64,000 bases of DNA from NCBI RefSeq assembly GCF_963678635.1, contig NC_087071.1, positions 24,504,013 through 24,568,012 of the forward strand, given 5' to 3'. Within the stretch, counting starts at the first letter, position 1. Every line of letters begins with the position of its first letter. This stretch comes from Symsagittifera roscoffensis (taxonomy: Eukaryota; Xenacoelomorpha; Acoela; Convolutidae). This document shows positions 1 through 12,880 of this stretch, piece after piece. A model generated the notes under the pieces. It had not been told where the DNA came from, searched no databases, and was given only the letters and a program-made list of their open reading frames with translations. The translations under genes were made by a program, and so were the position numbers.

Positions 1-3000
1 GGCTCAAGTTGATAGCTGAAACATCTCAGCTTTTTTGCGAACCGTATTCGTCTTTGAAGAAAATTGAAAGAATTCAAACTTTCAAAGCTCGAATAGCTTG
101 CTTAAATACTCCTTTCTTTTTGCGAACCGATTCCGCGTATGAGGTAACTTCAACTATTTATTATCCAAGGCTTGACTAGTTTGCTTGTAAAAATGTCAAC
201 CCTTCTACGAACGGATTCCTTCTATGAAATAACTTGTTATAATTCAAAGTTTCAAAGCTCCAAAAGCTAGCTTAAAAAACTACACTTTTTTGTTAACCGA
301 TTCTTTCATTTATAAATGTTGAAATTTTTCAAAGTATTGTAGCTCAAATTGATAGCTGAAAGATCTCAGCTTTTTCGCAAGTCCTTTTCGTCTTTGAAAA
401 AACTTGAAAGAATTCAAATTTTCGAAGCTCGAATAGCTTGCTTAAATACTCCATTCTTTTTTCTAACCGATTCCGCGCATAAAATAACTGGAACTATTTA
501 AGATTCGGAGCTTGACTAGCTTGCTTGAAAAATGCAACAATTTCACGAACGCAGTTTTTCTATGAAATAACTTGTTATATTTCAAAGATTCAAAGCTCCA
601 ATAGCTAGCTTAAAAAATTACACTTTTTTGCTAACCGATTCTGTCATTTATATAACTTGGAATTTTTCAAATTTTCGCAGCTCGAATTGATTGCTGAAAA
701 ATTTCAACTTTTTTGCAACCCATTTTTGTCTTTGAAGCAAACTAAAAGAATTCAAACTTTCAAAGCTCGAATAACTTGCTTAATTACTCCATTTTTCTGC
801 GAACCGATTCCGCGTATGAGGTAAATTCAACTATTTAAGATCCAGGGCTTGACTAGCGTGCATGAAAAATGTCAACCCTTCTACGAACGGATTCCTTCTA
901 TGAAATAACTTGTTTTATTTCAAAGTTTCAAAGCTGCAAAAGCTAGCTTAAAAAGTACACTTTTTTGCTAACCGATTCTGTCATTTATATAACTCGAAAT
1001 ATATCCGACCTTCGTACCTCAAATTGATAGCTGAAAAATCTCAGCTTTTTCGCAAACTCTTTTCGTCTTTGGAAAAAACTTGAAAGATTTCAAACTTTCA
1101 AAGCTCGAATAGTTTGCTTAAGAACTTCATTCTTTTTGCGAACCGATTCCATGCATAAGATAACTTGAACTATTAAAGATTCGGAGCTTGACTAGCTTGC
1201 TTGAAAAATTCAACACTTTCACGAACGCAGTTATTCTATGAAATAACTTGTTATATATCAAAGATTCAAAGCTCCAATAGCTAGCCTAAAAAATTTCACT
1301 TTTTTGCTAACTGATTCTGTCATTTATATAACTTGGAATTTTTCAAAGTTTCGCAGCTCGAAACGATTGCTAAAAAATTTCAACTTTTTCGCAAACCGTT
1401 TTCGTCTTTGAAGCAAAATGAAAGAAATCAATTTTTCAATGCTCGAATAGCTTGGTTAAATACTCCATTTTTTCTGCGAATCGATTCCGCGTATGACGTA
1501 ACTTCAACTATTTAAGATCCAGTGCTTGACTAGAGTGCATGAAAAAGTCAACCATTCTACGAACGGATTTCTTCTATGAAATAACTTATTTTATTTCAAA
1601 GTTTCAAAGCTCCAAAAGCTAGCTTAAAAAATTACACTTTTTTGCGAACCGGTTCTGTCATTTATTTATGTTGAAATTTTTCAAAGTTTCGTAGCTCAAA
1701 TTGATAGCTGAACATCTCAGCTTTTTCGCGAACCGTATTCGTCTTTGAAGAAAATTGAAAGAATTCAAATTTTCAAAGCTCTAATAGCTTGCTTAAATAC
1801 TCCACTCTTTTTGCTAACCGATTCCGCGCATAAAATAACTGGAACTATTTAAGATTCGGAGCTTAACTAGCTTGCTTGAAAAATTCAACACTTTCACGAA
1901 CGCAATTATTCTATGAAATAACTTAATATATTTCAAAGATTCAAAGCTCCAATAGCTAGCTTAAAAAATTACACTTTTTTGCTAAACGATTCTGTCATTT
2001 ATATAACTTGGAATTTTTCAAAGTTTCGCAGCTCGAATTGATTGCTGAAAAATTTAAATTTTTTCGCAAACCGTTTTCGTCTTTGAAGCAAATTGAAAGA
2101 ATTCAAAATTTCAGAGCTCGAATAGCTTGCTTAAATACTCCATTCTTTTTGCTAACCGATTCCGCGCATAAAATAATTGGAACTATTTAGGATTCGGAGC
2201 TTGACCAGCTTGCTTCTAAAATTCAACACTTTCACGAACGCAATTATTCTATGAAATAACTTGTTATATTTCAAAGATTCAAAGCTCCAACAGCTAGCTT
2301 AAAAAATTACACTTTTTTGCTAACCGATTCTGTCATTTATATAACTTGAAATACTTCAAACCTTCGTACCTCAAATTGATAGCTGAAAATTCTCAGCTTT
2401 TTCGCAAACCCTTTTTTTTCTTTGAAAAAACTTGAAAGATTTCAAACTTTCAAAGCTCGAATAGCTTGCTTAAGAACTTCATTTTTTTGCAAACCGATTC
2501 CGCGCATAAGATAACTTGAACTATTTAAGATTCGGAGCTTGACTAGCTTGCTTGAAAAATTCAACACTTTCACGAACGCAATTATTCTATGAAATAACTT
2601 GTTATATTTCAAAGATTCAGAGCTCCAATGGCTAGCTTAAAAAATTACACTTTTTTGCTAACCGATTCTGCCATTTATATAAGTTGAAACTATTCAAAGT
2701 TTTGTAGCTCAAATCGATGGATGAAACATCTCAGCTTTTTCGCGAACCGTATTCGTCTTTAAAGAAAATTGAAAGAACTCAAATTTCAAAGCTCGAATAG
2801 CTAGCTTAAATACTCGATTTTTTCTGCGAACCGATTCCGCTTATGAGGTAACTTCAACTATTTAAGATCCAGGGCTTGACTAGCGTGCATGAAAAAGTCA
2901 ACCCTTCTACGAACGGATCCCTTCTATGAAGAAACTTGTTTTATTTCAAAGTTTCAAAGCTCCAGAAGCTAGCTTAAAAAACTACACTTTTTTGCTAACC

Positions 3001-3449
3001 AATTCTGTCATTTTTATAATTTGAAATATTTCAAACCTTCGTACCTCAAATTGATAGCTGAAAGATCTCAGCTTTTTCGCTAACTCTTTTCGTCTTTGAA
3101 AAAACTTGAAAGATTTCAAACTTTCAAAGCTCGAATAGCTTGCTTAAGAACTTCATTTTTTTGCGAACCGATTCCGCGCATAAGATAACTTGAACTATTT
3201 AAGATTCGGAGCTTGACTAGCTTGCTTGAAAAATTCAACACTTTCACGAACGCAATTATTCTATGAAATAACTTGTTATATTTCAAAGATTCAAAGCTCC
3301 AATAGCTAGCTTAAAAAATTACACTTTTTTGCTAAACGATTCTGTCATTTATATAACTTGGAATTTTTCAAGGTTTCGCAGCTCGAATTGATTGCTGAAA
3401 AATTTAAATTTTTTCGCAAACCGTTTTCGTCTTTGAAGCAAATTGAAAG
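1..3449 (+). repeat. 338 bp tetramer array, older mixed variants
   Basis: About ten A-B-C-D units in regular order. Two A versions (ending GAGGTAACTTCAACTATT or AAGATAACTTGAACTATT) and two C versions alternate irregularly, so neighbours are less alike than in the 3.4-8.2 kb block. No gene or non-satellite insertion is visible. Confidence 0.9.
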
Positions 3450-5815
3450 AATTTAAAATTTCAGAGCTCGAATAGCTTGCTTAAATACTCCATTCTTTTT
3501 GCTAACCGATTCCGCGCATAAAATAATTGGAACTATTTAGGATTCGGAGCTTGACCAGCTTGCTTCAAAAATTCAACACCTTCACGAACGCAATTATTCT
3601 ATGAAATAACTCGTTATATTTCAAAAATTCAAAGCTCCAACAGCTAGCTTAAAAAAATACACTTTTTTGCTAACCGATTCTGTCATTTATATAACTTGAA
3701 ATACTTCAAACCTTCGTACCTCAAATTGATAGCTGAAAGATTTCAGCTTTTTCGCTAACCCTTTTCGTCTTTGAAAAAACTTGAAAGATTTCAAACTTTC
3801 GAAGCTCGAATAGCTTGCTTAAGAACTTCATTTTTTTTGCGAACCGATTCCGCGCATAAGATAACTTGAACTATTTAAGATTCGGAGCTTGACTAGCTTG
3901 CTTGAAAAATTCAACACTTTCACGAACGCAATTATTCTATGAAATAACTTGTTATATTTCAAAGATTCAAAGCTCCAATAGCTAGCTTAAAAAATTACAC
4001 TTTTTTGCTAAACGATTTTGTCATTTGTATAACTTGGAATTTTTCAAAGTTTCGCAGCTCGAATTGATTTCTGAAAAATTTAATTTTTTTCGCAAACCGT
4101 TTTCGTTTTTGAAGAAAATTGAAAGAATTCAAATTTTCAAAGCTCTAATAGCTTGCTTAAATACTCCATTCTTTTTGCTAACCGATTCCGCGCATAAAAT
4201 AACTGGAACTATTTAAGATTCGGAGCTTAACTAGCTTGCTTGAAAAATTCAACACTTTCACGAACGCAATTATTCTATGAAATAACTCGTTATATTTCAA
4301 AGATTCAAAGCTCCAACAGCTAGCTTAAAAAATTACACTTTTTTGATAACCGATTCTGTCATTTTTATAACTTGAAATACTTCAAACCTTTGTACCTCAA
4401 ATTGATAGCTGAAAGATCTCAGCTTTTTCGCTAACCCTTTTCGTCTTTGAAAAAACTTGAAAGATTTCAAACTTTCAAAGCTCGAATAGCTTGCTTAAGA
4501 ACTTCATTCTTTTTGCGAACCGATTCCGCGCATAAGATAACTTGAACTATTTAAGATTCGGAGCTTGACTAGCTTGCTTGAAAAATTCAACACTTTCACG
4601 AACGCAATTATTCTATGAAATAACTTGTTATAGTTCAAAGATTCAAAGCTCCAATAGCTAGCTTAAAAAATTACACTTTTTTGCTAAACGATTTTGTCAT
4701 ATATATAACTTGGAATTTTTCAAAGTTTCGCAGCTCGAATTGATTTCTGAAAAATTTAAATTTTTTCGCAAACCGTATTCGTCTTTGAAGAAAATTGAAA
4801 GAATTCAAATTTTCAAAGCTCTAATAGCTTGCTTAAATACTCCATTCTTTTTGCTAACCGATTCCGCGCATAAAATAACTGGAACTATTTAAGATTCGGA
4901 GCTTAACTAGCTTGCTTGAAAAATTCAACACTTTCACGAACGCAATTATTCTATGAAATAACTCGTTATATTTCAAAGATTCAAAGCTCCAATAGCTAGC
5001 TTAAAAAATTACACTTTTTTGCTAAACGATTTTGTCATATATATAACTTGGAATTTTTCAAAGTTTCGCAGCTCGAATTGATTTCTGAAAAATTTAAATT
5101 TTTTCGCAAACCGTATTCGTCTTTGAAGAAAATTGAAAGAATTCAAATTTTCAAAGCTCTAATAGCTTGCTTAAATACTCCATTCTTTTTGCTAACCGAT
5201 TCCGCGCATAAAATAACTGGAACTATTTAAGATTCGGAGCTTAAGTAACCTGCTTGAAAAATTCAACACTTTCACGAACGCAATTATTCTATGAAATAAC
5301 TCGTTATATTTCAAAGATTCAAAGCTCCAACAGCTAGCTTAAAAAATTACACTTTTTTGATAACCGATTCTGTCATTTTTATAACTTGAAATACTTCAAA
5401 CCTTCGTACCTCAAATTGATAGCTGAAAGATCTCAGCTTTTTCGCTAACCCTTTTCGTCTTTGAAAAAACTTGAAAGATTTCAAACTTTCAAAGCTCGAA
5501 TAGCTAGCTTAAAAACTTCATTCTTTTTGCGAACCGACTCCGCGCATAAGATAACTTGAACTATTTAAGATTCGGAGCTTGACTAGCTTGATTGAAAAAT
5601 TCAACACTTTCACGAACGCAATTATTCTATGAAATAACTTGTTATATTTCAAAGATTCAAAGCTCCAATAGCTAGCTTAAAAAATTACACTTTTTTGCAA
5701 AACGATTTTGTCATTTATATAACTTGGAATTTTTCAGAGTTTCGCAGCTCGAATTGATTGCTGAAAAATTTAAATTTTTTCGCAAACCGTATTCGTCTTT
5801 GAAGAAAATTGAAAG
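3450..5815 (+). repeat. 2366 bp segment, copy 1 of a tandem duplication
   Basis: This segment spans seven 338 bp tetramers (7 x 338 = 2366). It matches 5816-8181 base for base apart from scattered single-base changes, for example the AAAGCTCTAATAG word at ~4140 against AAAGATCTAATAG at ~6506, and GGATTCGGAGC at ~3541 against GGATTCGCAGC at ~5907. Two adjacent tetramers inside it (around 4710 and 5048) are also almost identical. Boundaries are by eye, near the GAATTTAAAATTTCAG word. Confidence 0.88.
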
Positions 5816-8181
5816 AATTTAAAATTTCAGAGCTCGAATAGCTTGCTTAAATACTCCATTCTTTTTGCTAACCGATTCCGCGCATAAAATAATTGGAACT
5901 ATTTAGGATTCGCAGCTTGACCAGCTTGCTTCAAAAATTCAACACCTTCACGAACGCAATTATTCTATGAAAAAACTCGTTATATTTCAAAGATTCAAAG
6001 CTCCAACAGCTAGCTTAAAAAAATACACTTTTTTGCTAACCGATTCTGTCATTTATATAACTTGAAATACTTCAAACCTTCGTACCTCAAATTGATAGCT
6101 GAAAGATTTCAGCTTTTTCGCTAACCCTTTTCGTCTTTGAAAAAACTTGAAAGATTTCAAACTTTCGAAGCTCGAATAGCTTGCTTAAGAACTTCATTTT
6201 TTTTGCGAACCGATTCCGCGCATAAGATAACTTGAACTATTTAAGATTCGGAGCTTGACTAGCTTGCTTGAAAAATTCAACACTTTCACGAACGCAATTA
6301 TTCTATGAAATAACTTGTTATATTTCAAAGATTCAAAGCTCCAATAGCTAGCTTAAAAAATTACACTTTTTTGCTAAACGATTTTGTCATTTGTATAACT
6401 TGGAATTTTTCAAAGTTTCGCAGCTCGAATTGATTTCTGAAAAATTTAATTTTTTTCGCAAACCGTTTTCGTTTTTGAAGAAAATTGAAAGAATTCAAAT
6501 TTTCAAAGATCTAATAGCTTGCTTAAATACTCCATTCTTTTTGCTAACCGATTCCGCGCATAAAATAACTGGAACTATTTAAGATTCGGAGCTTAACTAG
6601 CTTGCTTGAAAAATTCAACACTTTCACGAACGCAATTATTCTATGAAATAACTCGTTATATTTCAAAGATTCAAAGCTCCAACAGCTAGCTTAAAAAATT
6701 ACACTTTTTTGATAACCGATTCTGTCATTTTTATAACTTGAAATACTTCAAACCTTCGTACCTCAAATTGATAGCTGAAAGATCTCAGCTTTTTCGCTAA
6801 CCCTTTTCGTCTTTGAAAAAACTTGAAAGATTTCAAACTTTCAAAGCTCGAATAGCTTGCTTAAGAACTTCATTCTTTTTGCGAACCGATTCCGCGCATA
6901 AGATAACTTGAAGTATTTAAGATTCGGAGCTTGACTAGCTTGCTTGAAAAATTCAACACTTTCACGAACGCAATTATTCTATGAAATAACTTGTTATAGT
7001 TCAAAGATTCAAAGCTCCAATAGCTAGCTTAAAAAATTACACTTTTTTGCTAAACGATTTTGTCATATATATAACTTGGAATTTTTCAAAGTTTCGCAGC
7101 TCGAATTAATTTCTGAAAAATTTAAATTTTTTCGCAAACCGTATTCGTCTTTGAAGAAAATTGAAAGAATTCAAATTTTCAAAGCTCTAATAGCTTGCTT
7201 AAATACTCCATTCTTTTTGCTAACCGATTCCGCGCATAAAATAACTGGAACTATTTAAGATTCGGAGCTTAACTAGCTTGCTTGAAAAATTCAACACTTT
7301 CACGAACGCAATTATTCTATGAAATAACTCGTTATATTTCAAAGATTCAAAGCTCCAATAGCTAGCTTAAAAAATTACACTTTTTTGCTAAACGATTTTG
7401 TCATATATATAACTTGGAATTTTTCAAAGTTTCGCAGCTCGAATTGATTTCTGAAAAATTTAAATTTTTTCGCAAACCGTATTCGTCTTTGAAGAAAAAT
7501 GAAAGAATTCAAATTTTCAAAGCTCTAATAGCTTGCTTAAATACTCCATTCTTTTTGCTAACCGATTCCGCGCATAAAATATCTGGAACTATTTAAGATT
7601 CGGAGCTTAAGTAGCCTGCTTGAAAAATTCAACACTTTCACGAACGCAATTATTCTATGAAATAACTCGTTATATTTCAAAGATTCAAAGCTCCAACAGC
7701 TAGCTTAAAAAATTACACTTTTTTGATAACCGATTCTGTCATTTTTATAACTTGAAATACTTCAAACCTTCGTACCTCAAATTGATAGCTGAAAGATCTC
7801 AGCTTTTTCGCTAACCCTTTTCGTCTTTGAAAAAACTTGAAAGATTTCAAACTTTCAAAGCTCGAATAGCTAGCTTAAAAACTTCATTCTTTTTGCGAAC
7901 CGACTCCGCGCATAAGATAACTTGAACTATTTAAGATTCGGAGCTTGACTAGCTTGATTGAAAAATTCAACACTTTCACGAACGCAATTATTCTATGAAA
8001 TAACTTGTTATATTTCAAAGATTCAAAGCTCCAATAGCTAGCTTAAAAAATTACACTTTTTTGCAAAACGATTTTGTCATTTATATAACCTGGAATTTTT
8101 CAGAGTTTCGCAGCTCGAATTGATTGCTGAAAAATTTAAATTTTTTCGCAAACCGTATTCGTCTTTGAAGAAAATTGCAAG
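5816..8181 (+). repeat. 2366 bp segment, copy 2 of the tandem duplication
   Basis: Second copy of the seven-tetramer block. Identity with copy 1 ends near 8175, where copy 1 continues GAAAGAATTTAAAATTTCAG and this copy reads GCAAGAATTCAAATTTTC. The displacement is constant at 2366 bp at every landmark I compared, so no indels separate the copies. This indicates a recent unequal crossover between aligned tetramers. Confidence 0.88.
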
Positions 8182-11100
8182 AATTCAAATTTTCAAAGCT
8201 CTAATAGCTAGCTTAAATACTCCATTCTTTTTGCTAACCGATTCCGCGCATAAAATAACTGGAACTATTTAAGATTCGGAGCTTAACTAGCTTGCTTGAA
8301 AAATTCAACACTTTCACGAACGCAATTATTCTATGAAATAACTTGTTATATTTCAAAGATTCAAAGCTCCAATAGCTAGCTAAAAAATTTACTTTTTTGC
8401 TAAACGATTCTGTCATTTATATAACTTGGAATTTTTCAAAGTTTCGCAGCTCGAATTGATTGCTGAAAAATTTAAATTTTTTCGCAAACCGTTTTCGTCT
8501 TTGAAGCAAATTGAAAGAATTCAAAATTTCAGAGCTCGAATAGCTTGCTTAAATACTCCATTCTTTTTGCTAACCGATTCCGCGCATAAAATAATTGGAA
8601 CTATTTAGGATTCGGAGCTTGACCAGCTTGCTTCAAAAATTCAACACTTTCACGAACTCAATTATTCTATGAAATAACTTGTTATATTTCAAAGATTCAA
8701 AGCTCCAATAGCTAGCTTAAAATATTACACTTTTTTGCTAAACGATTCTGTCATTTGTATAACTTGGAATTTTTCAAAGTTTCGCAGCTGGAATTGATTG
8801 CTGAAAAATTTAAATTTTTTCGCAAACCGTTTTCGTCTTTGAAGCAAATTGAAAGAATTCAAAATTTCAGAGCTCGAATAGCTTGCTTAAATACTCCATT
8901 CTTTTTGCTAACCGATTCCGCGCATAAAATAATTGGAACTATTTAGGATTCGGAGCTTGACCAGCTTGCTTCAAAAATTCAACACTTTCACGAACGCAAT
9001 TATTCTATGAAATAACTTGTTATATTTCAAAGATTCAAAGCTCCAACAGCTAGCTTAAAAAATTACACTTTTTTGCTAACCGATTCTGTCATTTATATAA
9101 CTTGAAATACTTCAAACCTTCGTACCTCAAAATGATAGCTGAAAATTCTCAGCTTTTTCGCAAACCCTTTTGTTTCTTTGAAAAAACTTGAAAGATTTCA
9201 AACTTTCAAAGCTCGAATAGCTTGCTTAAGAACTTCATTTTTTTGCAAACCGATTCCGCGCATAAGATAACTTGAACTATTTAAGATTCGGAGCTTGACT
9301 AGCTTGCTTGAAAAATTCAACACTTTCACGAACGCAATTATTCTATGAAATAACTTGTTATATTTCAACGATTCAGAGCTCCAATAGCTAGCTTAAAAAA
9401 TTACACTTTTTTGCTAACCGATTCTGTCATTTATATAACTTGAAATACTTCAAACCTTCGTACCTCAAAATGATAGCTGAAAATTCTCAGCTTTTTCGCA
9501 AACCCTTTTTTTTCTTTGAAAAAACTTGAAAGATTTCAAACTTTCAAAGCTCGAATAGCTTGCTTAAGAACTTCATTTTTTTGCAAACCGATTCCGCGCA
9601 TAAGATAACTTGAACTATTTAAGATTCGGAGCTTAACTAGCTGGCTTGAAAAATTCAACACTTTCACGAACGCAATTATTCTATGAAATAACTTGTTATA
9701 TTTCAAAGATTCAAAGCTCCAATAGCTAGCTTAAAAAATTACACTTTTTTGCTAAACGATTCTGTCATTTATATAACCTCGAATTTTTCAAAGTTTCGCA
9801 GCTCGAATTGATTGCTGAAAAATTTAATTTTTTTTTCGCAAACCGTTTTCGTCTTCGAAGCAAATTGAAAGAATTCAAAATTTCAGAGCTCGAATAGCTT
9901 GCTTAAATACTCCATTCTTTTTGCTAACCGATTCCGCGCATAAAATAATTGGAACTATTTAGGATTCGGAGCTTGACCAGCTTGCTTCAAAAATTCAACA
10001 CTTCCACGAACGCAATTATTCTATGAAATAACTTGTTTTATTTCAAAGATTCAAAGCTCCAACAGCTAGCTTAAAAAATTACACTTTTTTGCTAACCGAT
10101 TCTGTCATTTATATAACTTGAAATACTTCAAACCTTCGTACCTCAAATTGATAGCTGAAAATTCTCAGCCTTTTCGCAAACCCTTTTTTTTCTTTGAAAA
10201 AACTTGAAAGATTTCAAACTTTCAAAGCTCGAATAGCTTGCTTAAGAACTTCATTTTTTTGCAAACCGATTCCGCGCATAAGATAACTTGAACTATTTAA
10301 GATTCGGAGCTTGACTAGCTTGCTTGAAAAATTCAACACTTTCACGAACGCAATTATTCTATGAAATAACTTGTTATGTTTCAAAGATTCAGAGCTCCAA
10401 TAGCTAGCTTAAAAAATTACACTTTTTTGCTAACCGATTCTGTCATTTATATAAGTTGAAACTATTCAAAGTTTTGTAGCTCAAATCGATAGCTGAAACA
10501 TCTCAGCTTTTTCGCGAACCGTATTCGTCTTTAAAGAAAATTGAAAGAACTCAAATTTCAAAGCTCGAATAGCTAGCTTAAATACTCGATTTTTTCTGCG
10601 AACCGATTCCGCTTATGAGGTAACTTCAACTATTTAAGATCCAGGGCTTGACTAGCGTGCATGAAAAAGTCAACCCTTCTACGAACGGATCCCTTCTATG
10701 AAGAAACTTGTTTTATTTCAAAGTTTTAAAGCTCCAGAAGCTAGCTTAAAAAATTACACTTTTTTGCTAACCGATTCTGTCATTTATATAATTTGAAATA
10801 TTTCAAACCTTCGTACCTCAAATTGATAGCTGAAAGATCTCAGCTTTTTCGCTAACCCTTTTGTTTCTTTGAAAAAACTTTCGGCTCGAATAGCTTGCTT
10901 AAGAACTTCATTTTTTTTGCGAACCGATTCCGCGCATAAGATAACTTGAACTATTTAAGATTCGGAGCTTGACTAGCTTGCTTGAAAAATTCAACACTTT
11001 CACGAACGCAATTATTCTATGAAATAACTTGTTATATTTCAAAGATTCAAAGCTCCAATAGCTAGCTTAAAAAATTACACTTTTTTGCTAAACGATTCTG

Positions 11101-11280
11101 TCATTTATATAACTTGGAATTTTTCAAAGTTTCGCAACTCGAAATAATTGCTGAAAAATTTCAACTTTTTCTCAAACTGTTTTCGTCTTTGAAGCAAATT
11201 GAAAGAATTCAAACTTTCAAAGCTCGAATAGCTTGCTTAAACAATCCATTTTTCTGCGAACCGATTCCTTGTATGAAATA
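8182..11280 (+). repeat. 338 bp tetramer array
   Basis: Regular A-B-C-D units, including two near-identical neighbours at ~8426 and ~8764. Near 10880 subunit D has lost about 15-20 bp (CTTGAAAGATTTCAAAC reduced so that AAAAAACTTTCGGCTCG results). The block at ~10440-10760 repeats the variant seen at ~2670-2980 (GCTTATGAGG, GAACGGATCCCTTC), which shows an older long-range copy. Confidence 0.88.
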
Positions 11281-12880
11281 ACTTGAACTATTTAAGATTC
11301 AGAGCTTGACTAGCTTGCTTGAAAATGCAATTTTTTCGCAAAACCATTCCGTATATCAGGTAAACTGAAACAACTCAAAGTTTCAAAGCTTGAACAGCCA
11401 TCTTACAACATTCAGCCTTTTTGCGGACCGGATCCTTCTATCAATAAACTTGTTTTATTTCAAAGTGTCAAAGCTCCAATAGCTAGCTTTAAAAAATATA
11501 TTTTTGCTAACCGATTCTGTCAATCATAAAAGTTGGAACTTTTCTAAGTCTTGTAGCTCGAATTGATTGCTGAAAAATCTCAGTTTTTTCGCAAACCGTT
11601 TTCGTCTTTGAAAAAACTTGAAAGAATTAAAACTTTCAAAGCTCAATTAGTTGCTTATAATCTTCACTTTTTCGCGAACCCATTCCGCGTATAAGATAAC
11701 TTGAATTATTTAAGATACAGAGCTTGACTAGCTTGATTGAAAAATTCAATACTTTCACGAACGGATTCCTTCTATGAAATAACTTGTTATATTTCAAAGT
11801 TTCGAAGCTCCAAAAACTAGTTTAAAAAATTACACTTTTTTGCTAACCGATTCTGTCATTTATATAAGTTGAACTTTTTCAAAAATTCGTAGCTCAAATT
11901 GATAGCTGAAACATCTCAGCTTTTTCGCGAACCGTATTCGTCTTTGAAGAAAATTGAAAGAATTCAAACATTCAAAGCTCGAATAGCTTGCTTAAATACT
12001 CCATTTTTTCTGCGCACCGATTCCACGTATGAGGTAACTTCAACTATTTAAGATCCAAGGCTTGACTAATTTGCTTGAAAAAGTCAACCCTTTTATGAAC
12101 GGATTCCTTCTATGAAAAAACTTGTTTTATTTCAAAGTTTCAAAGCTCCAAAAGCTAGCTTAAAAAATTACACTTTTTTGCTAACCGACTCTGTCATTTA
12201 TATATGTTGAAATTCTTCAAAGTTTCGTAGCTCAAATTGATAGCTGAAACATCTCAGCTTTTTCGCGAACCGTATTCATTTTTGAAGAAATTTGAAAGAA
12301 TTCGAACTTTCAAAGCTCGAATAGCTTGCTTAAGAACTTCATTTTTTTTGCAAACCGATTCCGCGCAAAAGATAACTTGAACTATTTAAGATTCGGAGCT
12401 TGACTAGCTTGCTTGAAAAATTCAACACTTTCACGAACGCAATTATTCTATGAAATAACTTGTTTTATTTCAAAGATTCAAAGTTCCAATAGCTAGCTTA
12501 AAAAATTACACTTTTTTGCTAACCGACTCTGTCATTTATATATGCTGAAATTCTTCAAAGTTTCGTAGCTCAAATTGATAGCTGAAACATCTCAGCTTTT
12601 TCGCGAACCGTATTCATCTTTGAAGAAATTTGAAAGAATTCAAACTTTCAAAGCTCGAATAGCTTGCTTAAGAACTTCATTTTTTTGCAAACCGATTCCG
12701 CGCAAAAGATAACTTGAACTATTTAAGATTCGGAGCTTGACTAGCTTGCTTGAAAAATTCAACACTTTCACGAACGCAATTATTCTATGAAATAATTTGT
12801 TTTATTTCAAAGATTCAAAGTTCCAATAGCTAGCTTAAAAAATTACACTTTTTTGCTAACCGATTCTGTCATTTATATAA
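11281..12880 (+). repeat. Tetramer array with first variant (subunit E) block
   Basis: Around 11281-11560 the order is broken by a distinct subunit (here called E) with words CAGCCATCTTACAAC and GCGGACCG (11423), followed by a C variant reading CTGTCAATCATAAAAGTTGG. Ordinary A-B-C-D units resume at about 11700. The pair of units at ~12190-12530 and ~12530-12870 are close copies of each other, sharing CCGCGCAAAAGATAAC. Confidence 0.82.

Noticed and set aside
8234-8416. Minus-strand open frames (8234-8416, 46641-46826, 48206-48391, 62891-63094)
   Set aside because: Each is the antisense of ordinary subunits; two of them are copies through the 1565 bp duplication. No domain or signal is visible.
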